Shown here: positions 44,753 to 53,082 of the stretch, piece after piece
Numbering within the stretch: the stretch's first letter is position 1
Layout: each line of letters starts with the position of its first letter
Origin: Clostridiales bacterium
GTDB taxonomy: Bacteria; Bacillota; Clostridia; Oscillospirales; Oscillospiraceae
Assembly (NCBI GenBank): GCA_019418625.1
Contig: DYBL01000112.1
Location: forward strand, 1-64,000
DNA length: 64,000 nucleotides
Direction of reading: 5' to 3'
Translations under genes and position numbers: made by a program
The notes under the pieces: model-generated
What the model saw: only the letters and a program-made list of their open reading frames with translations
The model's database searches: none
What the model was told of the DNA's origin: nothing

Positions 44753-44998
44753 TTACTGGGCGATCTCCCGGTACAGCGTACCGGCGTCGGATTGCTTCAC
44801 CGTCTCCTGGACGGACAATACCTCCACGGTCAGCGTCCGCTGACCGAAGCGCAGGGAGATCTGGTCCCCCACCTTTACCTCGTAGCTGGCCCGGGCGGCC
44901 TTGCCGTTGACGCTGATAAGGCCGTTGTCACAGGCCTCGTTGGCCACTGTGCGCCGCTTGATAAGGCGGGATACCTTCAGATATTTGTCCAGACGCAT
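44753..44998 (-). CDS. rqcP: RNA-binding S4-domain protein RqcP (YabO)
   Basis: An 81-residue single S4 domain (MRLDKYLKVSRLIKRRTVAN, then GLISVNGKAARASYEVKVGD). RqcP/YabO acts with RqcH in alanine tailing of stalled nascent chains on the 50S subunit. AAAGGAGG is 7 bases upstream of ATG 44998. It lies in the conserved mazG-yabO-yabP-yabQ order. Confidence 0.92.
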   Translation of the reverse strand: MRLDKYLKVSRLIKRRTVANEACDNGLISVNGKAARASYEVKVGDQISLRFGQRTLTVEVLSVQETVKQSDAGTLYREIAQ

Positions 44999-45020
44999 GG
45001 AAAAACCTCCTTTTTCGGGA

Positions 45021-45053
45021 AGAAAGGCTGCCGGCACTCTCGTGCCGGCAGCC
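45021..45053 (-). terminator. Hairpin between hup and rqcP
   Basis: A perfect 12-bp stem (45026-45037 with 45042-45053) with a TCTC loop; on the minus strand TTTCTT follows. It probably ends most hup transcripts. Confidence 0.75.
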
Positions 45054-45075
45054 TGCCAAATTCTGCGCTGCGGTC

Positions 45076-45351
45076 TTACTGACCCACGCTGTCCTTGAGG
45101 GCCTTGCCGGCCTTGAACACGGGCACGACAGAGGCAGGGATCTCGATGGACTCCTTGGTCTTGGGGTTGCGGCCCATGCGGGCGGCGCGCTTTTTCACCT
45201 CGAAAGAACCAAAGCCCACCAGCTGGACCTTGTCGCCCTCCTTCAGCGCGGCGGTGATGGTCTCCAGAGTGGCGGAGATCACGGCCTCGGCGTCCTTTTT
45301 GGAAACGTCAGCCTTTTCGGCGACGGCGTTGATGAGTTCAGCCTTGTTCAT
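45076..45351 (-). CDS. hup: HU-type DNA-binding protein
   Basis: A 91-residue histone-like protein (MNKAELINAVAEKADVSKKD, then the GFGSFEVKKRAARMGRNP arm). It bends and compacts DNA as a dimer. ATG 45351 has AGGAGG 9 bases upstream. It is inserted between mazG and rqcP in the otherwise conserved yab order. Confidence 0.96.
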   Translation of the reverse strand: MNKAELINAVAEKADVSKKDAEAVISATLETITAALKEGDKVQLVGFGSFEVKKRAARMGRNPKTKESIEIPASVVPVFKAGKALKDSVGQ

Positions 45352-45408
45352 GGAACATATCCTCCTAGTATTGCAGTTCATTTTTTATTTCTCAACGCAG
45401 ATTCGCGT

Positions 45409-46215
45409 TTAAGACTCTTTTTCCTTGGCCTGCTTCCACAGGGCCAGCAGCGTCTCATCGGAGCACTGGTCCAGGGACGACGGCGCATGCTCTTCCACGT
45501 AGCGGAACCGGCGGTCAAATTTGTCGCAGGCGCGGTGCAGGGCGTCCTCCGGGTCCACGGCGCACATCTGGCCCACCTTGGCGGCCATGAACAGCGCGTC
45601 CCCCAGCTCCTCCCGGATGCCGTGGGGCTCGTCCGCGCTGCCGCCGCGCTCCAGAGCGGCGCGCAGCTCCCGGATCTCCTCTTCCAGCTTGTCCAGCGCG
45701 GAAAGGGCGCCGGACCAGTCGAAACCGGCCTTGGCGGCCTTTTTCTGGACCTTCTCCGCCCGCCACAGGGCCGGCAGCGTATGGGGCACGGCCTCGATGG
45801 CGTCCGCCGTGGAGGCTTGTCCCTTCTCCTCCCGCTTGAGGACCTCCCAGTTGGTGAGGACCTGCTCGCTGTTGTCAGCGGTCATGGTGCCGCCGAACAC
45901 ATGGGGGTGGCGGAAGATCATTTTCTTCGTCACGCCGTCCACCACGTCTGCCATGGTGAAGCGGCCCCGCTCCTCTTCCATGATGGCGTGGAACACCACC
46001 TGCATGAGAACGTCCCCCAGCTCCTCGCACATGTCCGGCGCGCTGTCGTGATCCAGCGCGTCGATGACCTCGTACGTCTCCTCCAGGAAGTTGCGGCGGA
46101 TGGACTGATGGGTCTGCTCGGCGTCCCAGGGGCAGCCCCCGGGACCGCGCAGAAGGCGCATGACCGTCAGGAAATCCTCGTAGTCATAGCGGCGCTTACA
46201 TTGAAAATCTACCAT
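45409..46215 (-). CDS. mazG: Nucleoside triphosphate pyrophosphohydrolase MazG
   Basis: A 268-residue MazG with two MazG domains: RGPGGCPWDAEQTHQSIRRN and EETYEVIDAL/EELGDVLMQV in the first, REELGDALF in the second. It hydrolyses (d)NTPs to monophosphates. In Bacillus subtilis the same domain forms the C-terminal half of YabN; here the N-terminal methylase-like half is absent. GGGAG lies 7 bases upstream. Confidence 0.94.
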   Translation of the reverse strand: MVDFQCKRRYDYEDFLTVMRLLRGPGGCPWDAEQTHQSIRRNFLEETYEVIDALDHDSAPDMCEELGDVLMQVVFHAIMEEERGRFTMADVVDGVTKKMIFRHPHVFGGTMTADNSEQVLTNWEVLKREEKGQASTADAIEAVPHTLPALWRAEKVQKKAAKAGFDWSGALSALDKLEEEIRELRAALERGGSADEPHGIREELGDALFMAAKVGQMCAVDPEDALHRACDKFDRRFRYVEEHAPSSLDQCSDETLLALWKQAKEKES

Positions 46216-46274
46216 ACATTATCTCCCATTGCAAGAAAATTCAACGGTAAACCGGGGGATTTTCCCCGAAAAGC

Positions 46275-47888
46275 TCATTTCAAGTGCAGAAGTTTAATAA
46301 GCTTCTGGCCCTTGGGAATGGACTCCAGGTCCTCCGCCCGCAAAATATGCAGGGCGATGACCAAAATGCCGTAGACCACCACGCCGGCACCGATGCCCAC
46401 CATGGTGGCCAGGACGTTGGCACCATAGGCGTACTCTCCGCCGGTGAGGACCTGCATGGTCAGTCCGTAGACGGACCAGGCGGCGACGCCCATGAGCACG
46501 GAGGCCGCCACGGGCTTGGCGAACAGCTGGAGATACTTTGGCTTTTTGGGCGAGTAGTGCCACACGAAGATCAGGTTCAGCGCCACGATCACCATGTAGC
46601 AGCAGAGGGTGGAGATGGGGGCACCGTGGATATTGATGTTCGGGTTGCCCACCAATACATAGTTCAAAATGATCTTGGTGACGCCGCCGATGATGACCGT
46701 GCAGATGGGCAGTTTTTCCTTGCCGTAGGTCTGCAGGATGGCGTTGGTCAGGTTCATCAGGCAGATGAAAATGCAGGCGATGCCCAGCCAGCGCATGTGG
46801 GGACCCGCGGCCAGGGCGTCTTCATATTGGGCGGGATAGAGCATCAGCAGCGCCTTGCCGCCCAGCACGCTCAGCCCCACGCCGGCGGGAATGGCCAGCA
46901 CGGCCACGATCCGGAAGGCGGAAGAGATGATCCGGTCAGCCTGGACAGTGTCCCGCCGGGTGAGAGCCGCCGCCGCGAAGGGAATGAGGCTCATGGTCAC
47001 GGGGAACACGAAAGAGGGCGGCAGGTTGATGAGGTTCATGCCGAACTGATATTGGCCGAACAAGGTGGCGGCGTCATCCGCCAACTCCGGGATAGTCTGC
47101 AGCCGGCCCAGTACGTTGGAGGTGTCCACCATGGTGATGATGCTCATGGCGGAGTTGCTCAGCGTGATGGGCACGCCGATGGCCAGCACCTGGCGCATAA
47201 TGGAGCCGGAGCTGTCCGGTATATCCTGCGCAGGCGTGCGGTCCCGGTGGGTCAGCAGGTAGAAGATCAAAAACACCATGGACACGGTGGTGCCGATGGT
47301 GACGCCCAGAATGGCGCCTGCGGCGCTGATATCCAGGCCCAGCCCCAGCTGCAGGAAGTACCAGGCCAGCGGCAGGCCGATGCAGACCTTGCACAGCGCT
47401 TCCAGCACCTGGCTGACGGCGGTAGGCGTCATGTTCCCCTGGCCCTGGGTATAACCCCGCATGCAGGCCAGCAGGCACACGCAGAACACCGCCGGCGCCA
47501 GGGCGCGGATGGGCCAAAAGCCCAGCGGCTCGTGGATCATGGCGGCCAGCTGCTCCGCACCGAAGTACATCAGCAGGGAGAACGCCAGACCCAGCACGAA
47601 AAACAGCCAGATGGCCGTGCGGAAGATCTTGCGCTTTTGGTTTTCACGGCCCTGGGCGTGGGCCTGGCTGGCGAGCTTGGAGATGGCCAGGGGCAATCCC
47701 GCGGTGGAGATGGTCAGCAGTACATTGTAGATGTTGTAGGCCACATTGAAGTATGTCTGGCCCTCGCTGCCCACGATATTGCCGAAGGGGATCTTGTAGA
47801 CGGCACCGATGATCTTGACGATGGCCACAGCCGCGGCCAGCACGGCAGCGCCGCCCAGGAAGGACGGCCTTTTTTCGTTTTTTGACAT
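46275..47888 (-). CDS. spoVB: Polysaccharide flippase of the SpoVB/MurJ family
   Basis: A 537-residue protein with about 14 helices of the MVF/PST flippase group (KIIGAVYKIPFGNIVGSEGQ start, RGYTQGQGNMTPTAVSQVLE). SpoVB-type members move lipid-linked cell-wall precursors, often for the spore cortex. Its position next to mazG corresponds to yabM in Bacillus subtilis. AGGT-type ribosome site, 10 bases upstream. Confidence 0.9.
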   Translation of the reverse strand: MSKNEKRPSFLGGAAVLAAAVAIVKIIGAVYKIPFGNIVGSEGQTYFNVAYNIYNVLLTISTAGLPLAISKLASQAHAQGRENQKRKIFRTAIWLFFVLGLAFSLLMYFGAEQLAAMIHEPLGFWPIRALAPAVFCVCLLACMRGYTQGQGNMTPTAVSQVLEALCKVCIGLPLAWYFLQLGLGLDISAAGAILGVTIGTTVSMVFLIFYLLTHRDRTPAQDIPDSSGSIMRQVLAIGVPITLSNSAMSIITMVDTSNVLGRLQTIPELADDAATLFGQYQFGMNLINLPPSFVFPVTMSLIPFAAAALTRRDTVQADRIISSAFRIVAVLAIPAGVGLSVLGGKALLMLYPAQYEDALAAGPHMRWLGIACIFICLMNLTNAILQTYGKEKLPICTVIIGGVTKIILNYVLVGNPNINIHGAPISTLCCYMVIVALNLIFVWHYSPKKPKYLQLFAKPVAASVLMGVAAWSVYGLTMQVLTGGEYAYGANVLATMVGIGAGVVVYGILVIALHILRAEDLESIPKGQKLIKLLHLK

Positions 47889-47967
47889 GGAGCGATTACC
47901 TCAAATTGATTCAAAGATAGCAGGGCTCATACCAAAGGGTATGGCCGCGGAGGGGAAAACATGCCCC

Positions 47968-48795
47968 TTACAGGCGGGCCAGGCACGCCTTGACCAGGGC
48001 GGAGAACCGGGGGCCGGCGGCCTGCCCGGCGGCGATGACCTCTTCCCCGCTCAAAGGCTGGTCCAGCACGCCGGCGGCCATGTTGGTGCAAAGGGTGAAG
48101 CCCAGCACGTCCATGCCGCAGTGGGCGGCGGTGATGGCCTCGGGCACGGTGGACATGCCCACGGCGTCGGCGCCCAGCAGCCGGGCCGCCCGCACCTCCG
48201 CGGGGGTCTCGTACTGGGGGCCGGGGAAGAACATGTACACGCCCTGGCGCAGGGGGATGTCCAGCGAGGCGGCACACTGGCGGGCAACATCCTGGAGGGC
48301 AGGGGTGTAGACCCTGCTCATATCCGGGAAGCGGGGGCCCAGCTCATCCAGGTTGGGGCCCTGGAGGGGACTGGCGCCGAAGAACTTGATGTGGTCGGTG
48401 ATGAGCATGATGTCGCCGGCGGAAAAGCTGGTGTTCACGGCGCCGGCGGCGTTGGTCACCAGCAGGGCCCGGGCGCCCAGCAGCCGCACCACCCGCACGG
48501 GGAAGCTCACGTCGGCGTAGGACCAGCCCTCGTAGGTATGCAGCCGGCCCTGCATGACGGCCACGTCCGTCCCGGCCAGGCGGCCGAAGACGAACTGCCC
48601 GGCGTGGTCCGGCGCGGTGGAGCGCTTCATGTGGGGCACCTGGGCATAGGGCACGGCGATGGGGTCCTCCACCGCGTCCGCCAGAGCGCCCAGGCCGGAG
48701 CCCAGGATCAAAAGCACCTTGGGACAAAAGCCTTTCAGCCGCGCCTGGAGGGCGCGGGCGCTTTCACAGCACTGGTCATAGGTATAGGTTTCCAT
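47968..48795 (-). CDS. punA: Purine-nucleoside phosphorylase
   Basis: A 275-residue trimeric-type PNP (family 2), cleaving inosine and guanosine with phosphate. Motifs: LGSGLGALAD (phosphate loop), NAAGAVN, FFPGPQYETPAEVRA and the signature GADAVGMSTVPEAI with the catalytic Asn replaced nowhere obvious (TLCTNMAAG). AAAGGAGG precedes the ATG. It lies in the minus-strand block, 79 bases before spoVB. Confidence 0.95.
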   Translation of the reverse strand: METYTYDQCCESARALQARLKGFCPKVLLILGSGLGALADAVEDPIAVPYAQVPHMKRSTAPDHAGQFVFGRLAGTDVAVMQGRLHTYEGWSYADVSFPVRVVRLLGARALLVTNAAGAVNTSFSAGDIMLITDHIKFFGASPLQGPNLDELGPRFPDMSRVYTPALQDVARQCAASLDIPLRQGVYMFFPGPQYETPAEVRAARLLGADAVGMSTVPEAITAAHCGMDVLGFTLCTNMAAGVLDQPLSGEEVIAAGQAAGPRFSALVKACLARL

Positions 48796-48821
48796 AAAAC
48801 GCCTCCTTTACGCAGCGTTGT

Positions 48822-49181
48822 TTACAGCTTCTGGCCGCACTGACGGCAGTAGCGGTCGCCGGGACGGGCGTCGGCGCCGCAGGTGCGGCACTGCCGGGCA
48901 GCCGCGCCGCTCCGGCAGCGGGCGATCTCATCGTTGAGGGTGTCGATCCGGCGCAGCTGATCCAAAAGCTCCTCGGAGTCGGCGGGATGGCCGGCGTGGG
49001 TGTCGTAGAGCATCTGGCCCACCGTCCGCAGCTGGCTGTGGACGGAAGCCTTCAATCGCACCAGCCGGGCGCCCCGGCAGGCCCGGTCCGTGAGCATGGC
49101 GGCCTGCTGCCCGGCGCCATAGGCGATGGCACCGCCGGTTTTGCGGGCCTTGGAGAAAAGACGGCTCAGGGTTTCGTTCAT
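48822..49181 (-). CDS. Zinc-ribbon protein of unknown function
   Basis: A 119-residue protein: an Ala/Arg-rich helical part (residues 1-90) and a C-terminal zinc ribbon (CRTCGADARPGDRYCRQCG, four cysteines in CxxC pairs). AGGAGG is 6 bases upstream. The helical part has a heptad-like region around residues 45-85. No function can be given. Confidence 0.75.
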   Translation of the reverse strand: MNETLSRLFSKARKTGGAIAYGAGQQAAMLTDRACRGARLVRLKASVHSQLRTVGQMLYDTHAGHPADSEELLDQLRRIDTLNDEIARCRSGAAARQCRTCGADARPGDRYCRQCGQKL

Positions 49182-49250
49182 GAAAAGACCTCCTGACCTG
49201 GGGCGGCATGCCGCCCGGAAGTGGACGGGGCACGGCCCCGCCGCAAACGC

Positions 49251-50186
49251 TCAGTGATTGTCGTAGGTGCTGCCGCCGATGAACTCCCGGGCCAGGGAGT
49301 CCGGCGCCACGCAGCTATCGTCCATGGGCTCGATGCGCCGGAAGGCGGCAAGCATGTCGTCCACCACCGCGTACTTGCCGGCGGGGATCTTCTCCAGCAG
49401 AGGCACCACAAAGGGCTTGAGCACCGCAAACTCGAAGGCCAGGGACGAGTCGAACATGAGATCCGCGTTTTCCTTGTAGGGGGAGATGTACAGCTTCTCG
49501 CCCCGGCGCACGTTGTCCCACATCTTCAGGGTAAAGGCCGCGTCGCTGCCCCGGAACTTGAAGTCCCGGACGATCCGGCGGCAAAGCCGCAGCCAGGCGT
49601 GCTGGAACACCACCTTGCCATCGTCGTCCACCAGGTTGCTGCGGGCGGCGATATAGAGCTTGAAGGCGTTGGGGTTCTTGCCCACGATGATGTCGTTGAG
49701 GGCGTGGATGCCCTCGAAGATGGCCAGCTCGTCGCTGCCCAGATGCAAAGGCTGGGACATGATGTCCGAGCGCATCTGCCGGGCGAACTCGTACTTGGGC
49801 ACGTGGATGGTCTCGCCCCGGTCCAGCATGGCAAAGTGCCGGTTCAGCAGCTCGATGTCCAGGCAGAAGGGGGACTCGTAGTCGATGTTGCCCTCCCGGT
49901 TGCGGGGCGCCGTCTCCGGGTCGATGGTGTTGAAGTAGTTGTCCATGGACACGGTGTGGGTCACGATGCCCATGTTCTCCAGCTGCTCTTCGATCTTCAG
50001 CGCCGTGGTGGTCTTGCCGGAGCCGGAGGGGCCGGAGAGCAATATCACGTGGGACTCAGAACGGTGCCGGGCGATCTTCTCGGCGGCCATGGTGACTTTC
50101 TGGGCAAAGGCGGCGTCGCACTGGTCGGCAAAACCCTTGGGATCAGAGCGGATGGCCTCATTGATCTGGGAGAGAGAATACGGCAT
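49251..50186 (-). CDS. Uridine kinase-like P-loop nucleoside kinase
   Basis: A 311-residue protein with a helical N-terminal 45 residues and a P-loop kinase domain of the uridine kinase/phosphoribulokinase group (GPSGSGKT at 52-59, SMDNYFNTIDPETAP, IFEGIHALND). Related proteins are annotated uridine kinase; the substrate is not certain. It starts 1 base after the hemZ stop (TGACATG), so the two are translationally linked. Confidence 0.88.
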   Translation of the reverse strand: MPYSLSQINEAIRSDPKGFADQCDAAFAQKVTMAAEKIARHRSESHVILLSGPSGSGKTTTALKIEEQLENMGIVTHTVSMDNYFNTIDPETAPRNREGNIDYESPFCLDIELLNRHFAMLDRGETIHVPKYEFARQMRSDIMSQPLHLGSDELAIFEGIHALNDIIVGKNPNAFKLYIAARSNLVDDDGKVVFQHAWLRLCRRIVRDFKFRGSDAAFTLKMWDNVRRGEKLYISPYKENADLMFDSSLAFEFAVLKPFVVPLLEKIPAGKYAVVDDMLAAFRRIEPMDDSCVAPDSLAREFIGGSTYDNH

Positions 50187-50187
50187 G

Positions 50188-51669
50188 TCACAAGGCTCCT
50201 TTCAAAGATTCGTAAAACGCAGCGAACGCCGCCTGGTTATCCAGGCACTTTTCCGGGCGCTCGGTGTACTCCTTGGGGTACTTGAGGTTGAAGGCCCGCT
50301 GGATGTGGTTGGTGCCCGGCTCCACCATCTTGGTGGACCCGCCGGCGCCGAAGGACAAAATGGAGCAAAGCTCCGACATGATGTAGATGTTGTACAGGCA
50401 CTCCGCCCCGCTGCGGCTCCAGCCGATGTTTTCAAAGCTGCCGGACATGTACTTTTGCCGGTAGAGGTAGTAGGGGGCAAAGCCCGCGGCGCGGAGGGTG
50501 GGACCGGCGTAGTCCAGCATGGCGGCCACGTCCTCGGGGGAGGGCACCTTCAGCCCCTCCAGCAGAATGCGGCTGCCCTTTTTGAGAGACAGGGTGTGGA
50601 CGGTGATATTGTCCGTGCCGAAGGCGATGCACGCATCCAGCGAGCGGCGGAAGCCCTCGGGCGTATCCTCCGGGAGGCCCGCGATCAGGTCCATGTTCAC
50701 ATGGGCAAAGCCGAAGGAGTTCACCAGCGCCATGGACTCCCGCAGCTCTTCAGCGGTGTGGCGGCGGCCGATGGCCCGCAGCACATGGTCCTCCATGGTC
50801 TGGGGGTTTACGGACAGGCGGTCCACCCCGTGGGCCTTGAGGACGGAGAGCTTCTCGGCGGTGATGGTGTCGGGCCGTCCGGCCTCCACGGTGATCTCAC
50901 TGCACCGGGAGCGGTCAAAGGACTCTTCAAAGGCGGTGAGTACCCGGTCCATCTGCTGGGCGGTCAGCGTGGTGGGGGTGCCGCCGCCCATGTAGAACGC
51001 CCGCACCCGCAATCCCTGACGGCGCACCATCTCACCGCCGGCGCGGAGCTCGGCGATGAGGGCGTCCACATAGGGCTCCACCAGAGAAAAGCTCTTTTCC
51101 ACCGACTGGCTCACAAAGGAGCAGTAGGCGCAGCGGGTGGGGCAAAACGGGATGCCCACATACACGGCGATGTCCCGCTTTCCAAGGCCCCTGGCAGCGC
51201 CCACCGCCGCCGTGCCGGTCTCCACGGCAAGGGCCGCCCGCTCCGGCGTGACGAAGTACTCCTGCTCCAGCAGTGCCCGGGCCTCGTCGGGGGTCTTCCC
51301 CTGCTCCAATGCCCAGGTGACGGGCTTGTCGGGCCGCACGCCGGTGAGCATGCCCCAGGGGGGCGTGACGCCGGTAACGGCCCGGGCTGCCAGGAAAAAG
51401 CACCGGGCGATGGCGTGGCGGCGCTGGCCCTCCCGCGCAAAGTCCGTGCCTGTCAGGGGTGCGCTCAGGCTGTATGGCGCCGATTTTCCCTCGAAGCTCA
51501 GCTCCACATTTACGTGGCACTGGTCCGGCTCTTCCTGCACGGAGATCACCGCCCAGGTGTCATCCTCCGGCGTGATGGGCTCATAGACGGGGAGCTGGCC
51601 GGGAAACAGGTTCAAAAGGCTCTGCTCGACGATGTAGCGCTCGTCGTGGCCCCGCAATTCAAGCTTCAT
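50188..51669 (-). CDS. hemZ: Coproporphyrinogen III oxidase-like radical SAM protein HemZ
   Basis: A 493-residue HemN/HemZ-group radical SAM enzyme. The 4Fe-4S cysteines are at 176, 180 and 183 (CPTRCAYC), followed by YMGGGTPT and NMDLIAGLPEDT. HemZ proteins carry a long N-terminal domain, as seen here (residues 1-165). No other heme genes are in the window, so the real substrate is not proven. It is 6 bases after the MBL-fold gene. Confidence 0.9.
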   Translation of the reverse strand: MKLELRGHDERYIVEQSLLNLFPGQLPVYEPITPEDDTWAVISVQEEPDQCHVNVELSFEGKSAPYSLSAPLTGTDFAREGQRRHAIARCFFLAARAVTGVTPPWGMLTGVRPDKPVTWALEQGKTPDEARALLEQEYFVTPERAALAVETGTAAVGAARGLGKRDIAVYVGIPFCPTRCAYCSFVSQSVEKSFSLVEPYVDALIAELRAGGEMVRRQGLRVRAFYMGGGTPTTLTAQQMDRVLTAFEESFDRSRCSEITVEAGRPDTITAEKLSVLKAHGVDRLSVNPQTMEDHVLRAIGRRHTAEELRESMALVNSFGFAHVNMDLIAGLPEDTPEGFRRSLDACIAFGTDNITVHTLSLKKGSRILLEGLKVPSPEDVAAMLDYAGPTLRAAGFAPYYLYRQKYMSGSFENIGWSRSGAECLYNIYIMSELCSILSFGAGGSTKMVEPGTNHIQRAFNLKYPKEYTERPEKCLDNQAAFAAFYESLKGAL

Positions 51670-51675
51670 GGCGTC

Positions 51676-52293
51676 TCACTCCATCTGCATGGCCTGCTGG
51701 AGATAGGGATTGTACATGCGCTCCCGCTCCAGGGTGGAGGGCTCCATATGACCGGGATACACGGCCAGATCTCCCTCCAGGCACCCCAGGCGACGCAGGG
51801 AGGCGAGCATCTTCTTCATGCTGCCGCCGGGAAAGTCCGTGCGTCCGCAGGAGCCGGCGAAGAGGGTGTCTCCGCAGAAGAGGACGTCGCCGCAGCGCAG
51901 CGTCACGCTGCCCTCGGAGTGGCCGGGGGTGGAGAGCACCTCCACCGTCAGCGTACCCACGGCAATGGTGTCCCCCTCGCCGTAGTCCACGGCGCCGGCG
52001 ATGGGCGGGAACAGCTCCCGAAGATAGGGATTGTCCCCTGCCTGGTCCAGGCGGCTGAGGTATACGGGAACGTCCGGCCACTGCTGGCGCAGCGCCGCCA
52101 CGGCGCCGGTGTGGTCATAGTGTCCGTGGGTGAGGAGGATGGCGCAGGGGGCGCAGCCGCTTCCTTTCACGGCGGCGGCCACCCGGGAAGCCTCCTCGCC
52201 CGGGTCGATGACGGCGCACTTGCCCGCCTCCGGGTCGCTGAGAATGTAGCAGTTGGTGCCGATGGGGCCTACCTGTAAGGTCTGGATCTTCAT
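51676..52293 (-). CDS. Glyoxalase II-like metallo-beta-lactamase-fold hydrolase
   Basis: A 205-residue MBL-fold hydrolase of the hydroxyacylglutathione hydrolase-like group: GTNCYIL start, metal motif THGHYDHTG, STPGHSEGSV, and GDTLFAGSCGRTD. ATG 52293 follows GGAGG by 6 bases; the frame starts 15 codons earlier inside dtd. It commonly sits between dtd and hemZ in clostridia. Confidence 0.9.
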   Translation of the reverse strand: MKIQTLQVGPIGTNCYILSDPEAGKCAVIDPGEEASRVAAAVKGSGCAPCAILLTHGHYDHTGAVAALRQQWPDVPVYLSRLDQAGDNPYLRELFPPIAGAVDYGEGDTIAVGTLTVEVLSTPGHSEGSVTLRCGDVLFCGDTLFAGSCGRTDFPGGSMKKMLASLRRLGCLEGDLAVYPGHMEPSTLERERMYNPYLQQAMQME

Positions 52294-52318
52294 AGATGCC
52301 TCCGTAAGGTCAAGGATA

Positions 52319-52762
52319 TCAGGTCTGGTCCGTGTCAAAGAGAATGGTGACCGGGCCGTGGTTCAAAGAGTCCACTTCCATCTTGGCGCCGAACTCGCCG
52401 TGCTCCACGGTGAAGCCCCGGCTGCGGCAGTGGTCCATGAACGTCTCGTACAGGGGGATGGCCAGATCCGGCTTGGCCGCGCCGGAAAAGCCGGGGCGGC
52501 GGGAGGAGGTGTCGGCGTACAGGGTGAACTGGGACACCACCAGGAGGCTGCCTCCCACCTGCTCCAGGTTCAGGTTCATCTTTTCGTTTTCGTCCTCGAA
52601 GACCCGCAGGTTGCAGATCTTGTCCGCCAGACGTCGGGCGGTGTCCTCCGTGTCGTTGGGACCTACGCCCAGCAAAACAAGGAACCCCCGGCCGATCTGG
52701 CCGTTGACGCGGCCCTCAATGGTGACGGAGGCGCGATCCACGCGGGTGACGACTGCGCGCAT
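52319..52762 (-). CDS. dtd: D-aminoacyl-tRNA deacylase
   Basis: A 147-residue Dtd that removes D-amino acids (and glycine) from tRNA. It has the SQFTLYAD motif and a C-terminal NHGPVTILFDT (NGPVT-type cross-subunit motif, with His before Gly). AAAGGAG lies 7 bases upstream. It is separated from relA by a repeat-rich gap. Confidence 0.94.
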   Translation of the reverse strand: MRAVVTRVDRASVTIEGRVNGQIGRGFLVLLGVGPNDTEDTARRLADKICNLRVFEDENEKMNLNLEQVGGSLLVVSQFTLYADTSSRRPGFSGAAKPDLAIPLYETFMDHCRSRGFTVEHGEFGAKMEVDSLNHGPVTILFDTDQT

Positions 52763-53082
52763 AGGAAAACTCCTTTCGTTGTGGCGCCCAGGGGGCGGAA
52801 GTATTGGGGGAAAAGCCGTCTCCCTTTGCCCGAAAGGACAAAGGGAGCGGCGCAGAATTTAAAGAAAGGGGTTGCTTTTGCTCCAAGTGCAGAGCGGCGA
52901 AGCGTTTGCGGAGCATGTTCGCCGCGGGAGGGCAAAGGGAGCGATCCGGAGCTTGCGGCGAAACTCTCGTTCTTCTCCGAACGCAAACCAGCGGAGCGTT
53001 TGCGGAGGAAACGGCGGAGCAGCGGCGGGAGAGACCTTTGCCCCGGGAGGGCAAAGGGAGCGATCCAGAGCTTGCGACGCCG
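52763..53082. repeat. Intergenic repeat cluster between relA and dtd
   Basis: The relA-dtd gap holds repeated blocks and no credible gene. A 35-base unit occurs at 52927-52961 and 53045-53079 with two mismatches; its core CAAAGGGAGCG also occurs at 52839. AGCGTTTGCGGAG occurs at 52901 and 52995. TCCCTTTG and CAAAGGGA (52821-52846) form a hairpin. It looks like two or three decayed copies of a non-coding repeat element. Confidence 0.7.

Noticed and set aside
45367..45395. TTGAGA-17-AATACT as a hup promoter
   Set aside because: The predicted start would fall within the ribosome site of hup, so the transcript could not be translated properly.
53045..53079. Direct repeats as a CRISPR array
   Set aside because: Only two or three irregularly spaced, imperfect copies, with no cas gene in the window.
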